64,000 bases of DNA from Cognatishimia sp. 1_MG-2023. Lineage in GTDB: Bacteria > Pseudomonadota > Alphaproteobacteria > Rhodobacterales > Rhodobacteraceae. Below are positions 18,527 through 27,885 of this stretch, in pieces. The notes under the pieces are model-generated. The model did not search any database, was not told where the DNA came from, and saw nothing but the letters and a program-made list of their open reading frames with translations. A program made the position numbers and the translations under genes. Location of the stretch: the NCBI RefSeq assembly GCF_030548175.1, contig NZ_JAUORX010000004.1, positions 62,001 through 126,000 on the forward strand, in the 5' to 3' direction. Position 1 is the first letter of the stretch. Each line of letters begins with the position of its first letter.

Positions 18527-20266
18527 ATGAGTATGAGAAACGATCATCTGCGCGCAGGCCTAAACGAACTCAGATCAGCAAGGCGCGAAAGCCGGTCATT
18601 GTACTGGGCGGTTGGTATTTTCAGCATATTTGCCAATATGTTAATGCTCACCGGCCCCCTGTATATGCTGCAGGTCTATGACCGAGTTCTCAGCAGCCGA
18701 TCCGTTGAAACCCTTGTCGCGCTCACGCTTCTGGTGGCGTTTCTATATGGCATCATGGGCATCCTCGACTTTGTGCGAGGGCGCGTTTTGTCACGTATTG
18801 GTGCACAGTTTCAAACGCGCCTCGACAGACGCGTTTTTGACGCCGCCCTAGCCCGTTCCAGTAAACCCCACGATGAAAATGCCCAAACCAGCTTGGCTGA
18901 TCTCGAGGCAATCCAACGTTTCATCGCATCTCCTGCGCCGAACGCCCTATTTGATATGCCTTGGACCCCGATTTTTTTGATCGGTATCTCTATATTCCAT
19001 CCTTGGTTAGGCTACCTAGCGCTATCCGGCGGGGTGGTCTTAATCCTGACGGCTGTTTTGAATCAAATCCTGTCCAGAAACCCAATTATACAGGCCAATA
19101 TCACGACACACTCCGCATCTTTATTGGGGGAACAACTCCGTTCAGAGGCAGAAATGCTGCGAAGCCTTGGGATGCAAGACAATGCTTTTGATCGCTGGCA
19201 AATCGCTAGGCGCGCCTCGCTGACACATCAGCTAAACGCGACCGATGTTAGCAGTAGTTTCAGTGCATTAACCAAGACGTTTCGTCTGTTTCTGCAATCT
19301 GCCATGCTGGGCCTTGGTGCATATCTGGCATTAATGGGCGAGTTGTCCCCGGGTGCCATGATTGCGGGTTCCATCCTGATGGGGCGCGCCCTTGCGCCGA
19401 TCGAACTTGCCGTTGGGCAATGGTCGATCTTGCAACGCGCGCATCGCGGCTGGTGGAATCTTGCAGCCTTGTTAACTGCATCCCCACCTGACCAACCACG
19501 CACAAACTTGCCTGTTCCGAAGGCAAAATTGAATGTGGAATCGGTAACGCTGATCCCGCCCGGCCAATCGCAGGCGTCGCTGCGGTTGGTGTCCTTTACC
19601 GTGCACCCGGGCGAAGCGATCGGTGTTATTGGCTCTTCCGGGGCGGGGAAATCAACCTTGGCCCGTGCACTAACAGCGACATGGCCGGTGGCCGGTGGAA
19701 ATGTGCGTTTAGACAATGCTGCGATTGACCATTATCCCCCTGGAAAACTTGGAGAATACATTGGGTATTTGCCCCAACGCGTCCAATTGTTTGACGGTAC
19801 GATTGCGGAAAATATCGCGCGGCTGGCACCAAATCCTGATCCAGAAAAGATTGTAAACGCCGCCAAGAAAGCCGACGCGCACGCCATGATTTTGAAACTA
19901 CCAGATGGCTATGACACTATGGTTTCCGGCAACGGTGGGCGATTATCAGGCGGGCAAATTCAGCGGATCGGCTTGGCACGGGCGCTATTTTCTGACCCAG
20001 TTATTCTTGTCTTGGACGAGCCGAATTCAAGCCTAGATAATGCGGGATCAGAGGCATTGAACACGGTCATCCGCAACATGAAGGCCGCACAGAAATCCGT
20101 GATCATCATGGCCCATCGCCCCGCAGCCATTCGCGAATGCGACATGCTTTTGATGCTTGAAAACGGGGCAGTAAAAATCTTTGGGCCACGTGACGAGGTC
20201 TTGCGAAAGGTGGTTAAAAACCACACCGAAATCCAAGCGGCCCAAAGCGTTGGAGGTGTGCAATGA
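18527..20266 (+). CDS. Type I secretion system permease/ATPase (PrtD/PrsD-like)
   Basis: A 579-residue ABC exporter of the type I secretion class, powering export of an unfolded protein straight across both membranes. The N-terminal membrane domain (about 25-310) begins YWAVGIFSIFANMLMLTGPLYMLQVYDRVL, a signature of the PrtD/HasD group. The ATPase domain has Walker A GSSGAGKST (about 368-376), the ABC signature LSGGQIQR (about 473) and Walker B VILVLDEPNSSLD. It lacks the C39-like N-terminal domain. The stop overlaps the adaptor start by four bases. No RTX-type substrate or TolC gene lies in the window. Confidence 0.93.
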   Translation: MSMRNDHLRAGLNELRSARRESRSLYWAVGIFSIFANMLMLTGPLYMLQVYDRVLSSRSVETLVALTLLVAFLYGIMGILDFVRGRVLSRIGAQFQTRLDRRVFDAALARSSKPHDENAQTSLADLEAIQRFIASPAPNALFDMPWTPIFLIGISIFHPWLGYLALSGGVVLILTAVLNQILSRNPIIQANITTHSASLLGEQLRSEAEMLRSLGMQDNAFDRWQIARRASLTHQLNATDVSSSFSALTKTFRLFLQSAMLGLGAYLALMGELSPGAMIAGSILMGRALAPIELAVGQWSILQRAHRGWWNLAALLTASPPDQPRTNLPVPKAKLNVESVTLIPPGQSQASLRLVSFTVHPGEAIGVIGSSGAGKSTLARALTATWPVAGGNVRLDNAAIDHYPPGKLGEYIGYLPQRVQLFDGTIAENIARLAPNPDPEKIVNAAKKADAHAMILKLPDGYDTMVSGNGGRLSGGQIQRIGLARALFSDPVILVLDEPNSSLDNAGSEALNTVIRNMKAAQKSVIIMAHRPAAIRECDMLLMLENGAVKIFGPRDEVLRKVVKNHTEIQAAQSVGGVQ

Positions 20267-21570
20267 CAGAGCGATCAAGCAGCATGTCACCGCGTGGCTT
20301 CCTTGTCTTTGGCTTTGTCGCTTTGTTTGTTCTAGTCGGTGGCTTTGGCACCTGGTCTGTGCTTACCCAAATTTCAGGGGCCGTTATTGCAAATGGCCGT
20401 ATTGAAGTAGACAGCAATAGGCAGGTCGTGCAGCACCTCGATGGCGGGCAAGTGGCGGACATTCTTGTAAGTGAAGGATCAACCGTAAAGGCCGGCGATC
20501 CGTTGATTTTACTCGACGATACGCGCCTCAACTCAGAAGAGATCATTCTTGAAGGTCAGCTTTATGAAATGATGGCGCGCCGTGGCCGGTTAGAGACCGA
20601 GCGTGATGGCCGAAAGGCGATTAATTTTGAACCGGAATTACTGCAGGCCGCGACGCGTGATGCCGACATCGCAGATTTGGTGGACGGCCAAAGCCGGTTA
20701 TTTCAGGCCCGCAATACAGCGATGGCCCAAGAAGCAGAGCAATTGGGAAAACGCCGCACACAAATTGCGGATCAGATCGTTGGAATAGAGGCGCAGACAG
20801 ATGCGCTGCGCCGCCAGATAGAATTGATAGAAAAGGAATTAGCGGATCAGCAATTCTTGTTGGACCGTGGATTGGCACAGGCTGGGCGCGTTCTAAGTTT
20901 GCAACGTGAGCAGGCCCGTCTGTCAGGGCAACATGGCGAATTGATCGCCAGCCGCGCCCAAGCGGAAGGGCGCATTACAGAGATCGAGATTGAAATCCTT
21001 AGAAACGAAACGGCCCGCCGTGAAACTGCGATCGCTACTTTGCGGGATTTGCAATACCGAGAGTTGGAGGTACGCGAACAACGCAATGCTTTGCGTGAAA
21101 AACTGTCTCGGCTGGTGATCCGCGCCCCTGTCTCTGGCATTGTTTATGGTATGACTGTCTTTGCGAAGAATTCGGTAATCCGACCAGCAGAACCATTGCT
21201 GTATTTGGTCCCACAGGATCGCCCGCTTGTCATAACCGCGCATATTGAACCGACACACATTGAAGAAGTTCATATAGGGCAACCCGTGATCCTACGGTTT
21301 TCAACGTTTGATCAACGTACAACGCCCGAGTTGCTCGGCACCATTAACCAAGTCTCTGCCGACATTTTCTTAGATGAGGCCACGCAAATTGGATATTACC
21401 GCGCCGAGATTTTGGTCATTGACGGTGAATTAGATAAACTGCCGGACAACATATCATTGATCCCCGGCATGCCGGTAGAAAGCTTTGTTAAAACGCAAGA
21501 TCGCACGCCGCTCGGGTATTTGGTCAAACCATTTTCCGACTATCTAGCCAAAGCTTTTCGCGAAAGCTAA
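20263..21570 (+). CDS. HlyD family type I secretion periplasmic adaptor
   Basis: The 435-residue membrane fusion protein that joins the ABC exporter to an outer-membrane channel. One N-terminal transmembrane helix (about residues 10-32, GFLVFGFVALFVLVGGF) precedes a half-lipoyl motif (SNRQVVQHLDGGQVADILV), a long coiled coil (about 90-280) and the second half-lipoyl motif (RLVIRAPVSGIVYGM). The C-terminal beta-barrel ends GMPVESFVKTQDRTPLGYLVKP, typical of PrtE/PrsE adaptors. Translation is coupled to the exporter gene. Confidence 0.93.
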   Translation: MTERSSSMSPRGFLVFGFVALFVLVGGFGTWSVLTQISGAVIANGRIEVDSNRQVVQHLDGGQVADILVSEGSTVKAGDPLILLDDTRLNSEEIILEGQLYEMMARRGRLETERDGRKAINFEPELLQAATRDADIADLVDGQSRLFQARNTAMAQEAEQLGKRRTQIADQIVGIEAQTDALRRQIELIEKELADQQFLLDRGLAQAGRVLSLQREQARLSGQHGELIASRAQAEGRITEIEIEILRNETARRETAIATLRDLQYRELEVREQRNALREKLSRLVIRAPVSGIVYGMTVFAKNSVIRPAEPLLYLVPQDRPLVITAHIEPTHIEEVHIGQPVILRFSTFDQRTTPELLGTINQVSADIFLDEATQIGYYRAEILVIDGELDKLPDNISLIPGMPVESFVKTQDRTPLGYLVKPFSDYLAKAFRES

Positions 21571-21644
21571 TCCCACTCTCTTTTCGCTTTCCCTCGATGA
21601 TTGACGGCACTAGCTTGCCTTCAAAGAGTCAAAGGAGACGAGAC

Positions 21645-22106
21645 ATGAGCGGTTACGAAACCAAACTAGCAGAATTGGGTGTAACTCTACCAGATGCCCC
21701 TGCCCCAGCGGCCAACTATGTGCCGTTTGTTCAGGTTGGCGACTTGGTGCATGTCTCTGGCCAAATCTCGGCTGGGTCTGACGGGTTCATCACCGGAAAG
21801 CTGGGCGATGATATGAATGTTGAGGCTGGCGCTGCAGCAGCACGGTCTTGCGCGATCTCATTGCTGGCGCAAGTAAAGGCAGCCTGCGGTGGTGATCTGG
21901 ACCGGCTTGTTCGTGTGGTTAAGCTGGTTGGCTTCGTAAACTCGACATCGGATTTCGTGGATCAGCCCAAGGTCATCAACGGCGCATCCGATTTTATGGC
22001 AGAGGCCTTGGGCGAAGCGGGTCGGCATGCGCGGTCAGCGGTATCAGCGTCATCCTTGCCATTTGGTGTTGCGGTTGAAATCGAAGGGATCTTTCAGATC
22101 AAATGA
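21645..22106 (+). CDS. ridA: RidA family protein
   Basis: A 153-residue member of the RidA (YjgF/YER057c/UK114) family; the founding enzymes deaminate reactive enamine/imine intermediates such as 2-aminoacrylate. The N-terminal segment APAANYVPFVQVGDLVHVSGQIS and the C-terminal SAVSASSLPFGVAVEIEGIF are characteristic; the arginine that holds the substrate carboxylate in RidA is represented in the RHARSAVS region. It belongs to the longer variant with an insertion, so it may not have the canonical activity. ATG 21645 has AAAGGAG 7 bases upstream. Its stop overlaps the next start by four bases. Confidence 0.88.
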   Translation: MSGYETKLAELGVTLPDAPAPAANYVPFVQVGDLVHVSGQISAGSDGFITGKLGDDMNVEAGAAAARSCAISLLAQVKAACGGDLDRLVRVVKLVGFVNSTSDFVDQPKVINGASDFMAEALGEAGRHARSAVSASSLPFGVAVEIEGIFQIK

Positions 22107-22870
22107 CCCGTCTAAGCACATCCTTTCTGACAACGCCTTTCGCCCACCGCGCTTTGCATGATGTCACGGACGGTCGTCCGGAAAACAGCCGCGCGGCAAT
22201 TCGTGCGGCTATTGATGCAGGGTATGGCATTGAAATTGACCTGCAATTGTCAGCTGATGACGAGGCGATGGTGTTTCATGACTACCAGCTAGCCCGCCTA
22301 GCCGAAGGCACAGGATCAGTTCGGCAAAAGACTGCGACCGAACTTAGCGCAATTCCATTGATTGGTGGGCAAGAAGGTATTCCAACGTTGGCCGAGGTGT
22401 TGGACTTGGTCGATGGCCAAGTTCCGCTGTTGATTGAGTTCAAGGACCAAGACGGCCAAATGGGTACTTCGATTGGCCCGTTAGAAGAGGCTGCTGCGTC
22501 ATTGTTAAACGCCTATCAGGGCCCTGTGGCTGTCATGTCCTTTAATCCTCATTCAGTGGCCCGAATGGCGCAGCTTTGCCCGCAGATACCGCGCGGTATC
22601 GTAACCAGCGCCTATGACCCGTCGGCATGGGCCCCGTTGGCGACAGAGGTTTGTGACCACTTGCGCGACATTCCAGATTACGACCGTGCGCAGGCCTCAT
22701 TCATCAGTCACGAGGTTGCGGATTTGTCCCGGCCACGGGTTGCGGAATTGAAAGTGCAGGGCGCAAATATTCTATGCTGGACCGTCACGTCGCCGGAAGT
22801 TGAAGCACAAGCGCGTGAAATTGCTGAAAATATCACGTTTGAACAATACTTAGCACCACATACAGCTTGA
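22103..22870 (+). CDS. Glycerophosphodiester phosphodiesterase family protein
   Basis: A 255-residue GDPD-type TIM barrel that would hydrolyse glycerophosphodiesters to glycerol-3-phosphate and an alcohol. The active-site start reads FAHRALHDVTDGRPENSRAAIRAAID (His and Arg of the HR motif, Glu of the PENS motif), followed by GIEIDLQLSADDEAMVFHDY with the metal-binding E-x-D and the catalytic second histidine. No signal peptide is evident, so it should act in the cytoplasm. It is translationally coupled to ridA. Confidence 0.92.
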   Translation: MTRLSTSFLTTPFAHRALHDVTDGRPENSRAAIRAAIDAGYGIEIDLQLSADDEAMVFHDYQLARLAEGTGSVRQKTATELSAIPLIGGQEGIPTLAEVLDLVDGQVPLLIEFKDQDGQMGTSIGPLEEAAASLLNAYQGPVAVMSFNPHSVARMAQLCPQIPRGIVTSAYDPSAWAPLATEVCDHLRDIPDYDRAQASFISHEVADLSRPRVAELKVQGANILCWTVTSPEVEAQAREIAENITFEQYLAPHTA

Positions 22871-22915
22871 ACATGTGCAGTGACGGGCCAAGTATTGCCC
22901 GACAAGGGAAACGCC

Positions 22916-24097
22916 ATGACTGCAGCTATCGAAATTCAGGTTCACGCATCGCTTGCATCAATAGACGCGCGGGAATGGGACCAATGCGCCTGCCCCGAAG
23001 CAACGGATGGACGCGCGGTTGATCCTTTTACCACCTATCGTTTTCTGAAGGCGCTGGAGGACAGCGGCTCTGTTGGACCGGGGACGGGTTGGCAGCCGCA
23101 ATATGTCACCGCACACGCCGATGGTGCTATGATCGCGGTCGCTCCGCTTTATGCAAAAGGACATAGTCAGGGCGAATATGTCTTTGACCACAATTGGGCC
23201 CATGCATTCGAAAATGCCGGTGGCCGCTATTATCCCAAATTGCAGGTCGCAGTGCCGTTTACGCCCGTCACTGGGCGGCGTTTTCTGGTTAAGCCGGGCT
23301 TTGAAGAGATCGGTCAAGCGGCATTGATGCAGGGGGCCGTTCAGGTCGCTGAGGCCAACAACCTTAGTTCGATCCACGCCACCTTTTGTTCCGAAACGGA
23401 AGTTGAAGTAGGGCGCCAGTTGGGGCTTATGCACCGGACTGGCCAGCAGTTTCACTGGATCAACGAAGGCTATGAAGACTTCGAAGGTTTTCTAAGCAGT
23501 CTCAGCGCGCGAAAACGCAAGAATATCCGCAAAGAACGCAAACAGGCGCAGCAGTTTGGCGGTAAAATAGCCTGTTATTCTGGCGATGACATTCGCCCCG
23601 AGCATTGGGATGCGATTTGGACATTTTATCAAGACACCGGTAGTCGAAAATGGGGCACACCCTATTTGACACGCGCCTTCTTTGACATCGCGCATGAAAC
23701 ACTGCGCGACGACATCCTGTTGATATTCGCAGAACGCGAGGGGTCTCCTGTTGCGGGCGCGATGAATGTGATTGGTCGCGAAGCGCTTTTTGGCCGGTAT
23801 TGGGGATGCATCGAACACCACGCCTGCATGCATTTCGAAATATGCTACTATCAAGCAATTGAATGGGCCATTTCCAACGGTTTAGCCCGCGTTGAGGCGG
23901 GTGCCCAAGGGGAGCATAAATTGGCACGTGGCTATTTGCCGGTAACGACGCATTCACTACATTGGATAGCGGATGCCGGATTTGCTGATGCTGTGGCCCG
24001 CTACCTTGTTGCAGAACGCGAGTCCGTTGCAGAAGAGATCGAAGTTCTGACGGCCTACGGCCCATTTCGCAATGAAACACGGGAGGAGCAGGAATGA
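22916..24097 (+). CDS. FemAB-like acyltransferase (PF04339-type, GNAT fold)
   Basis: A 393-residue protein of the family once called DUF482, with a double-GNAT fold like FemAB peptidyltransferases. Typical segments are FSSL-like [29 protein letters not shown]-like [20 protein letters not shown], and the RYWG / [14 protein letters not shown] region. Biochemical function is unproven; proposed roles include lipid or peptide acylation. I chose ATG 22916, with AAGGGAA 5 bases upstream. It overlaps phhB by four bases. Confidence 0.88.
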   Translation: MTAAIEIQVHASLASIDAREWDQCACPEATDGRAVDPFTTYRFLKALEDSGSVGPGTGWQPQYVTAHADGAMIAVAPLYAKGHSQGEYVFDHNWAHAFENAGGRYYPKLQVAVPFTPVTGRRFLVKPGFEEIGQAALMQGAVQVAEANNLSSIHATFCSETEVEVGRQLGLMHRTGQQFHWINEGYEDFEGFLSSLSARKRKNIRKERKQAQQFGGKIACYSGDDIRPEHWDAIWTFYQDTGSRKWGTPYLTRAFFDIAHETLRDDILLIFAEREGSPVAGAMNVIGREALFGRYWGCIEHHACMHFEICYYQAIEWAISNGLARVEAGAQGEHKLARGYLPVTTHSLHWIADAGFADAVARYLVAERESVAEEIEVLTAYGPFRNETREEQE

Positions 24098-24384
24098 CTG
24101 AGAAGCTAAGCACTGCTGCCAGAGATGCGATGCTGGGGCCGCTGTTTGAAAGTGGATGGGTCGTTGTCGAGGATCGCGATGCAATTGCGAAGACGTTTCA
24201 GTTTAGCAATTTTATCGAGGCCTTTGGGTGGATGACGCGTGTCGCGATCTGGGCCGAGAAATGGAACCATCACCCAGAGTGGTCTAACGTTTACAATCGT
24301 GTTGAGGTTATTTTGACAACGCATGATGTCGACGGGCTGTCGTCACTGGACGTGAAACTCGCGAGAAAGATGGACAGCCTGTAG
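24094..24384 (+). CDS. phhB: Pterin-4a-carbinolamine dehydratase
   Basis: A 96-residue enzyme that dehydrates 4a-hydroxytetrahydrobiopterin during cofactor recycling by aromatic amino acid hydroxylases; it also serves as a molybdopterin-related protein in some bacteria. The catalytic block is intact: [28 protein letters not shown], with the paired histidines and a third histidine. It is the last gene of the ridA-GDPD-acyltransferase-phhB operon and is followed by a terminator. Confidence 0.93.
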   Translation: MTEKLSTAARDAMLGPLFESGWVVVEDRDAIAKTFQFSNFIEAFGWMTRVAIWAEKWNHHPEWSNVYNRVEVILTTHDVDGLSSLDVKLARKMDSL

Positions 24385-24394
24385 CGGCTGAGTA

Positions 24395-24426
24395 GGGCGG
24401 GACTGATCCCGCCCTGTTGTTTTTTA
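24395..24426 (+). terminator. Rho-independent terminator after phhB
   Basis: GGGCGGG (24395-24401) pairs with CCCGCCC (24408-24414) across ACTGAT and is followed by TGTTGTTTTTT. Its T-run overlaps the end of the convergent peroxiredoxin gene. Confidence 0.9.
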
Positions 24427-24912
24427 AACAGCTTCAAGCATTGTTTCACCTGAAGACAGATTACAAACGCCTGCGTCTTCATCAAGGTTCACAACTTTGA
24501 CGTCACCATTCTCTGCCAAAAGCGCGTAGCGCTTTGAGCGATCGTGAAAGCCAATTGCCGGAACACTGAATGCCATGTCGATGGCTTTGGTCAGTTCGCT
24601 TTGTGCATCCGCAAGCATTGTGATGCCTGCTTTGTCTGCGCCTGTATCTTTGGCCCAGGCATCAACGACGAAGGGATCGTTAACAGACACACAGATAATC
24701 TCATCGACACCCTTGGATTTCAGAGCGTCCGCATTGCGCATAAAGCTTGGGACATGTGAGGTAGAGCATGTACCGGTGAATGCACCGGGAAGTCCGAAAA
24801 GAACAACCTTACGGCCATTCGTCAGGCTGGATAGGGAAACAGTTTCTGGGCCCTCTGCACCCATTTTCGAAAGTGTCGCCTCTGGTAGTTTATCTCCGAC
24901 AGAAATGGTCAT
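24424..24912 (-). CDS. Peroxiredoxin (Prx5-like)
   Basis: A 162-residue thiol peroxidase of the Prx5 group that reduces hydrogen peroxide and alkyl hydroperoxides, probably using glutathione/glutaredoxin. The peroxidatic cysteine is C49 in the motif PGAFTGTCST, with the threonine and downstream arginine region expected. The start residues MTISVGDKLPEATLSKMG fit the family; the frame is open further upstream but without homology. It is divergent from the ferredoxin-reductase-like gene, with 84 bases between the start codons. Confidence 0.93.
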   Translation of the reverse strand: MTISVGDKLPEATLSKMGAEGPETVSLSSLTNGRKVVLFGLPGAFTGTCSTSHVPSFMRNADALKSKGVDEIICVSVNDPFVVDAWAKDTGADKAGITMLADAQSELTKAIDMAFSVPAIGFHDRSKRYALLAENGDVKVVNLDEDAGVCNLSSGETMLEAV

Positions 24913-24996
24913 TGCGCGTCTCCATGATTGCGTTTTCCTTGTTAGCGGATATAGGGTCAGCGCTGTTAACGGCAATGTTTTTTCGAAGGATTCGAC

Positions 24997-26205
24997 ATGA
25001 GTCATGTGGTTGTGGTCGGCGCTGGGCAAGCGGGAGCCTCTTGTGTGGCCAAGCTACGCAACAGCGGATTTGATGGCGAGATTACTTTGATTGGTGCCGA
25101 AACCGCCCTACCGTATCAACGCCCGCCCTTGTCCAAAGGCTATTTGCTGGGTGACATGGCGCTAGAGCGTATGTTCCTACGCCCTGCCTCCTTTTACGAA
25201 GATAACAACATCACCCTACGCCTTGGCGCGCCGGTGACGGCCGTTGAGGCCGCGGCTCAGACAATCAGCCTTGGCAACGAAACCATCAATTATGACGAGC
25301 TTGTTTTAACGACAGGCTCTACGCCACGCCGCTTGCCCAACGCGATTGGTGGTGATTTGCAGGGTGTTTATACCGTGCGTGATCTTGCGGATGTCGATGC
25401 GATGGCGCCTGAGTTCGTAGAAGGCAAACACGTGCTTGTGGTTGGTGGCGGATATATCGGCCTAGAAGCCGCCGCCATCGCTGCCAAGAAGGGCCTACGC
25501 GTGACTTTGGTAGAAATGGGCGACCGCATTCTTCAACGTGTTGCGGCGCCAGAAACGTCGGATTTTTTCCGCGTCTTGCATCAAAAACATGGCGTTGAGG
25601 TTTTAGAGGGCGTTGGCCTAGAACGGCTGACAGGCGAAAACCGCGTTACCGGAGCTGCCCTGAGCAATGGCATAACCCTCGACGTGGATTTTGTGATTGT
25701 TGGTGTTGGTATTTTCCCGGCCTCAGCGCTTGCCGAAATGGCAGGGGTAGAAATTGAGAATGGCATCAAAACGAATGCGCAAGGACGTACATCCGTGCCC
25801 CATATCTGGGCAGCCGGGGATTGTGCGTCTTTCCCGTATCGCGAAACTCGTATCCGTTTGGAAAGTGTTCCAAATGCGATTGATCAAGCCGAAGTTGTTG
25901 CAGAAAACATTATGGGTGCTGCAAAAGACTACGTCGCGAAACCTTGGTTCTGGTCTGATCAATATGACGTCAAATTGCAAATTGCGGGTCTAAACACAGG
26001 CTACAACCGCGTTATCTCGCGGGAAACCGGCACTGGGGTTCTTTCGTTTTGGTATTATCAGGACGATACGCTTTTAGCCGTTGATGCTATGAACGCACCG
26101 CGTGATTACATGATCGCGAAACGACTGATAGAGGCCGGTAAATCGCCATCACCAGATGCAATTGCCAATCCCGATACAGACATGAAAGCGTTATTGAAGT
26201 CGTGA
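24997..26205 (+). CDS. FAD-dependent ferredoxin reductase-like oxidoreductase
   Basis: A 402-residue pyridine-nucleotide-disulfide-type flavoprotein resembling ferredoxin/rhodocoxin reductases that feed electrons from NADH to [2Fe-2S] ferredoxins. The FAD motif VVVGAGQAGASCVAKLR is at the N terminus, PYQRPPLSKGYLLG is the diagnostic FAD contact of this family, and VLVVGGGYIGLEAAAIAAKKG is the NADH-binding motif. A GDCASFPY motif binds the flavin ribityl chain. The C-terminal reductase domain is present. AAGGA precedes the start. Its stop overlaps the rsmD start. Confidence 0.93.
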   Translation: MSHVVVVGAGQAGASCVAKLRNSGFDGEITLIGAETALPYQRPPLSKGYLLGDMALERMFLRPASFYEDNNITLRLGAPVTAVEAAAQTISLGNETINYDELVLTTGSTPRRLPNAIGGDLQGVYTVRDLADVDAMAPEFVEGKHVLVVGGGYIGLEAAAIAAKKGLRVTLVEMGDRILQRVAAPETSDFFRVLHQKHGVEVLEGVGLERLTGENRVTGAALSNGITLDVDFVIVGVGIFPASALAEMAGVEIENGIKTNAQGRTSVPHIWAAGDCASFPYRETRIRLESVPNAIDQAEVVAENIMGAAKDYVAKPWFWSDQYDVKLQIAGLNTGYNRVISRETGTGVLSFWYYQDDTLLAVDAMNAPRDYMIAKRLIEAGKSPSPDAIANPDTDMKALLKS

Positions 26206-26771
26206 GAATTATCGCAGGACAATTTCGCGGCATTGCACTGGCTTCTGTCGGCAAAGGGGATGCCGGTGCCCACTTGCGGCCCACAACAGATCGCGTTCGT
26301 GAAAGCCTATTCAACGTTTTGATAGGTGGGAAATTTGGTGACCCGATCGCTGATATGCGTGTGCTCGATCTGTTCGCAGGCACTGGCGCTTTGGGATTAG
26401 AGGCATTGTCGCGTGGTGCGAAAGAGGTTTGCTTTGTTGACGATGGGCGTAAATCGCAGAGCCTGTTGCGGCAAAATATCCAGATTACGCGCAGTAAAGC
26501 TCAAACAAAGATCATTGCGCGGGATGCCACACGGCTAACGGCGAATCCCGAAGCGCCATTTGATCTGGTGTTTCTCGATCCACCCTATGGCAAAGGCATG
26601 GGCCTTCGCGCACTTGAAGCGGCCCGAGATGGTGGGTGGGTTTCACCAGACGCCCTGATCGTATTCGAAGAAAACACACCGCAAAACGCACCAGACGGCT
26701 TTGAGTTACTGGATCATCGCAAATACGGTGATACCCATGTGACGTTCTTAGAGGCTGCGTCTGACGGCTGA
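26202..26771 (+). CDS. rsmD: 16S rRNA (guanine(966)-N(2))-methyltransferase RsmD
   Basis: Methylates N2 of G966 in 16S rRNA on the assembling 30S subunit. At 189 residues it has the normal size; the SAM-binding motif reads VLDLFAGTGALGLEALSRGA and the catalytic motif is LDPPYGKG. The N-terminal RIIAGQFRG and RPTTDRVRESLFN segments are diagnostic. The start is GTG 26202, overlapping the end of the upstream flavoprotein by four bases (GTGA), which supports that start. Confidence 0.95.
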   Translation: MRIIAGQFRGIALASVGKGDAGAHLRPTTDRVRESLFNVLIGGKFGDPIADMRVLDLFAGTGALGLEALSRGAKEVCFVDDGRKSQSLLRQNIQITRSKAQTKIIARDATRLTANPEAPFDLVFLDPPYGKGMGLRALEAARDGGWVSPDALIVFEENTPQNAPDGFELLDHRKYGDTHVTFLEAASDG

Positions 26772-26983
26772 TCGCTTGGCTTAAGTTCGCGTTTCAGTTT
26801 GGTTTTCTCGCCATTGTGATCTGCAAAGTGATCCGCAAAACCCTTTTTTGTGTTACACTTAACCCAGATCGCGGGCCGCCGAGTTGTATTCACATGCGCT
26901 GGCCCAATAACTTTGCAATTGCCTGAAGGGCAAAGCGCAGCACCTCGTGATCACGGCCTGCTTGTGTAAACAAGGAGGAAGGC

Positions 26984-27844
26984 ATGGTTCAGACAATAGG
27001 AAATCCGCTGTCCTGGGGCGCGCGCGCTTTGGGTGATGCGGGACGAACGGCTGGTGATGTGGCCACTCATCTGGGCAGCAGCGAAGATCTAAAACCAAAC
27101 GTTCGATCCCTAGGGCTGTATGACGTCCGGGCGGCCCTATCACTTGGCTGGCAGGACATGATGCGCTTTCGCAGTGATGTTCTGGCGCTCGTATTCATTT
27201 ACCCGATGATCGGCCTTGCCTTGGCGTTTTTGGCGTTTGAACAAGCGCTTTTGCCAATGCTGTTCCCTTTGGCAGCTGGTTTTGCCCTACTCGGGCCGGT
27301 GGCCTCAATCGGAATGTATGAAATTAGCCGCCAACAAGAAGACAGTGGAACGGCAAGCTGGGGGTCCGCTTTGGCCGCATTGCGCGGCCGTGTTGTTGGC
27401 CCTGTCATGGTGTTAGGGCTCTTTTTGCTAGGGTGGTTTATGCTGTGGATGGCTGCCGCCTTTGCCATCTATTCCATGACACTGGGGCCAGCCATGCCCG
27501 AAAGCACTGTGGGGTTTGTAAGCGATGTCTTCACGACTTCTGCTGGCTGGATGATGATATTCTTGGGGATGGCCGTTGGCGCAATATTTGCGACGGTGGT
27601 TTTGATCGTCTCGGCGATTGGTTTTCCAATGCTGATTGATAAGCCCGTGGGCCTGCCGGTGGCAGTTGTTACATCAGCTAAGGTTTTTGATCAAAACCGC
27701 GCAACGATGTTGATGTGGGGGATCTGTGTCGCCGTTCTATTGGCGATTGCAACCATTCCCGTCTTTCTGGGGCTGATCCTAGTATTGCCATGGCTTGGAC
27801 ATGCGACGTGGCACTTGTATCGTATGGCTGTTTCTTACGACTGA
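26984..27844 (+). CDS. DUF2189 domain integral membrane protein
   Basis: A 286-residue protein with about six transmembrane segments that matches DUF2189. The first 55 residues are soluble; helices then run from about residue 65 (VLALVFIYPMIGLALAFLAF) to the end (ATIPVFLGLILVLPWLGHATWHLYR). The motif LGPVASIGMYEISRQQE between helices 2 and 3 is a strong family signature. Function is unknown; some relatives occur near cytochrome oxidase or envelope genes. AAGGAGG stands 7 bases upstream of the start. Confidence 0.88.
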   Translation: MVQTIGNPLSWGARALGDAGRTAGDVATHLGSSEDLKPNVRSLGLYDVRAALSLGWQDMMRFRSDVLALVFIYPMIGLALAFLAFEQALLPMLFPLAAGFALLGPVASIGMYEISRQQEDSGTASWGSALAALRGRVVGPVMVLGLFLLGWFMLWMAAAFAIYSMTLGPAMPESTVGFVSDVFTTSAGWMMIFLGMAVGAIFATVVLIVSAIGFPMLIDKPVGLPVAVVTSAKVFDQNRATMLMWGICVAVLLAIATIPVFLGLILVLPWLGHATWHLYRMAVSYD

Positions 27845-27853
27845 ATATAAAGT

Positions 27854-27876
27854 GGGGCGCTGTAGCGCCCCTTTTT
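27854..27876 (+). terminator. Rho-independent terminator after the DUF2189 gene
   Basis: GGGGCGC pairs with GCGCCCC across TGTA and is followed by five T residues. It ends 10 bases before the convergent map stop codon. Confidence 0.88.
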
Positions 27877-27885
27877 GTAGCTTTT

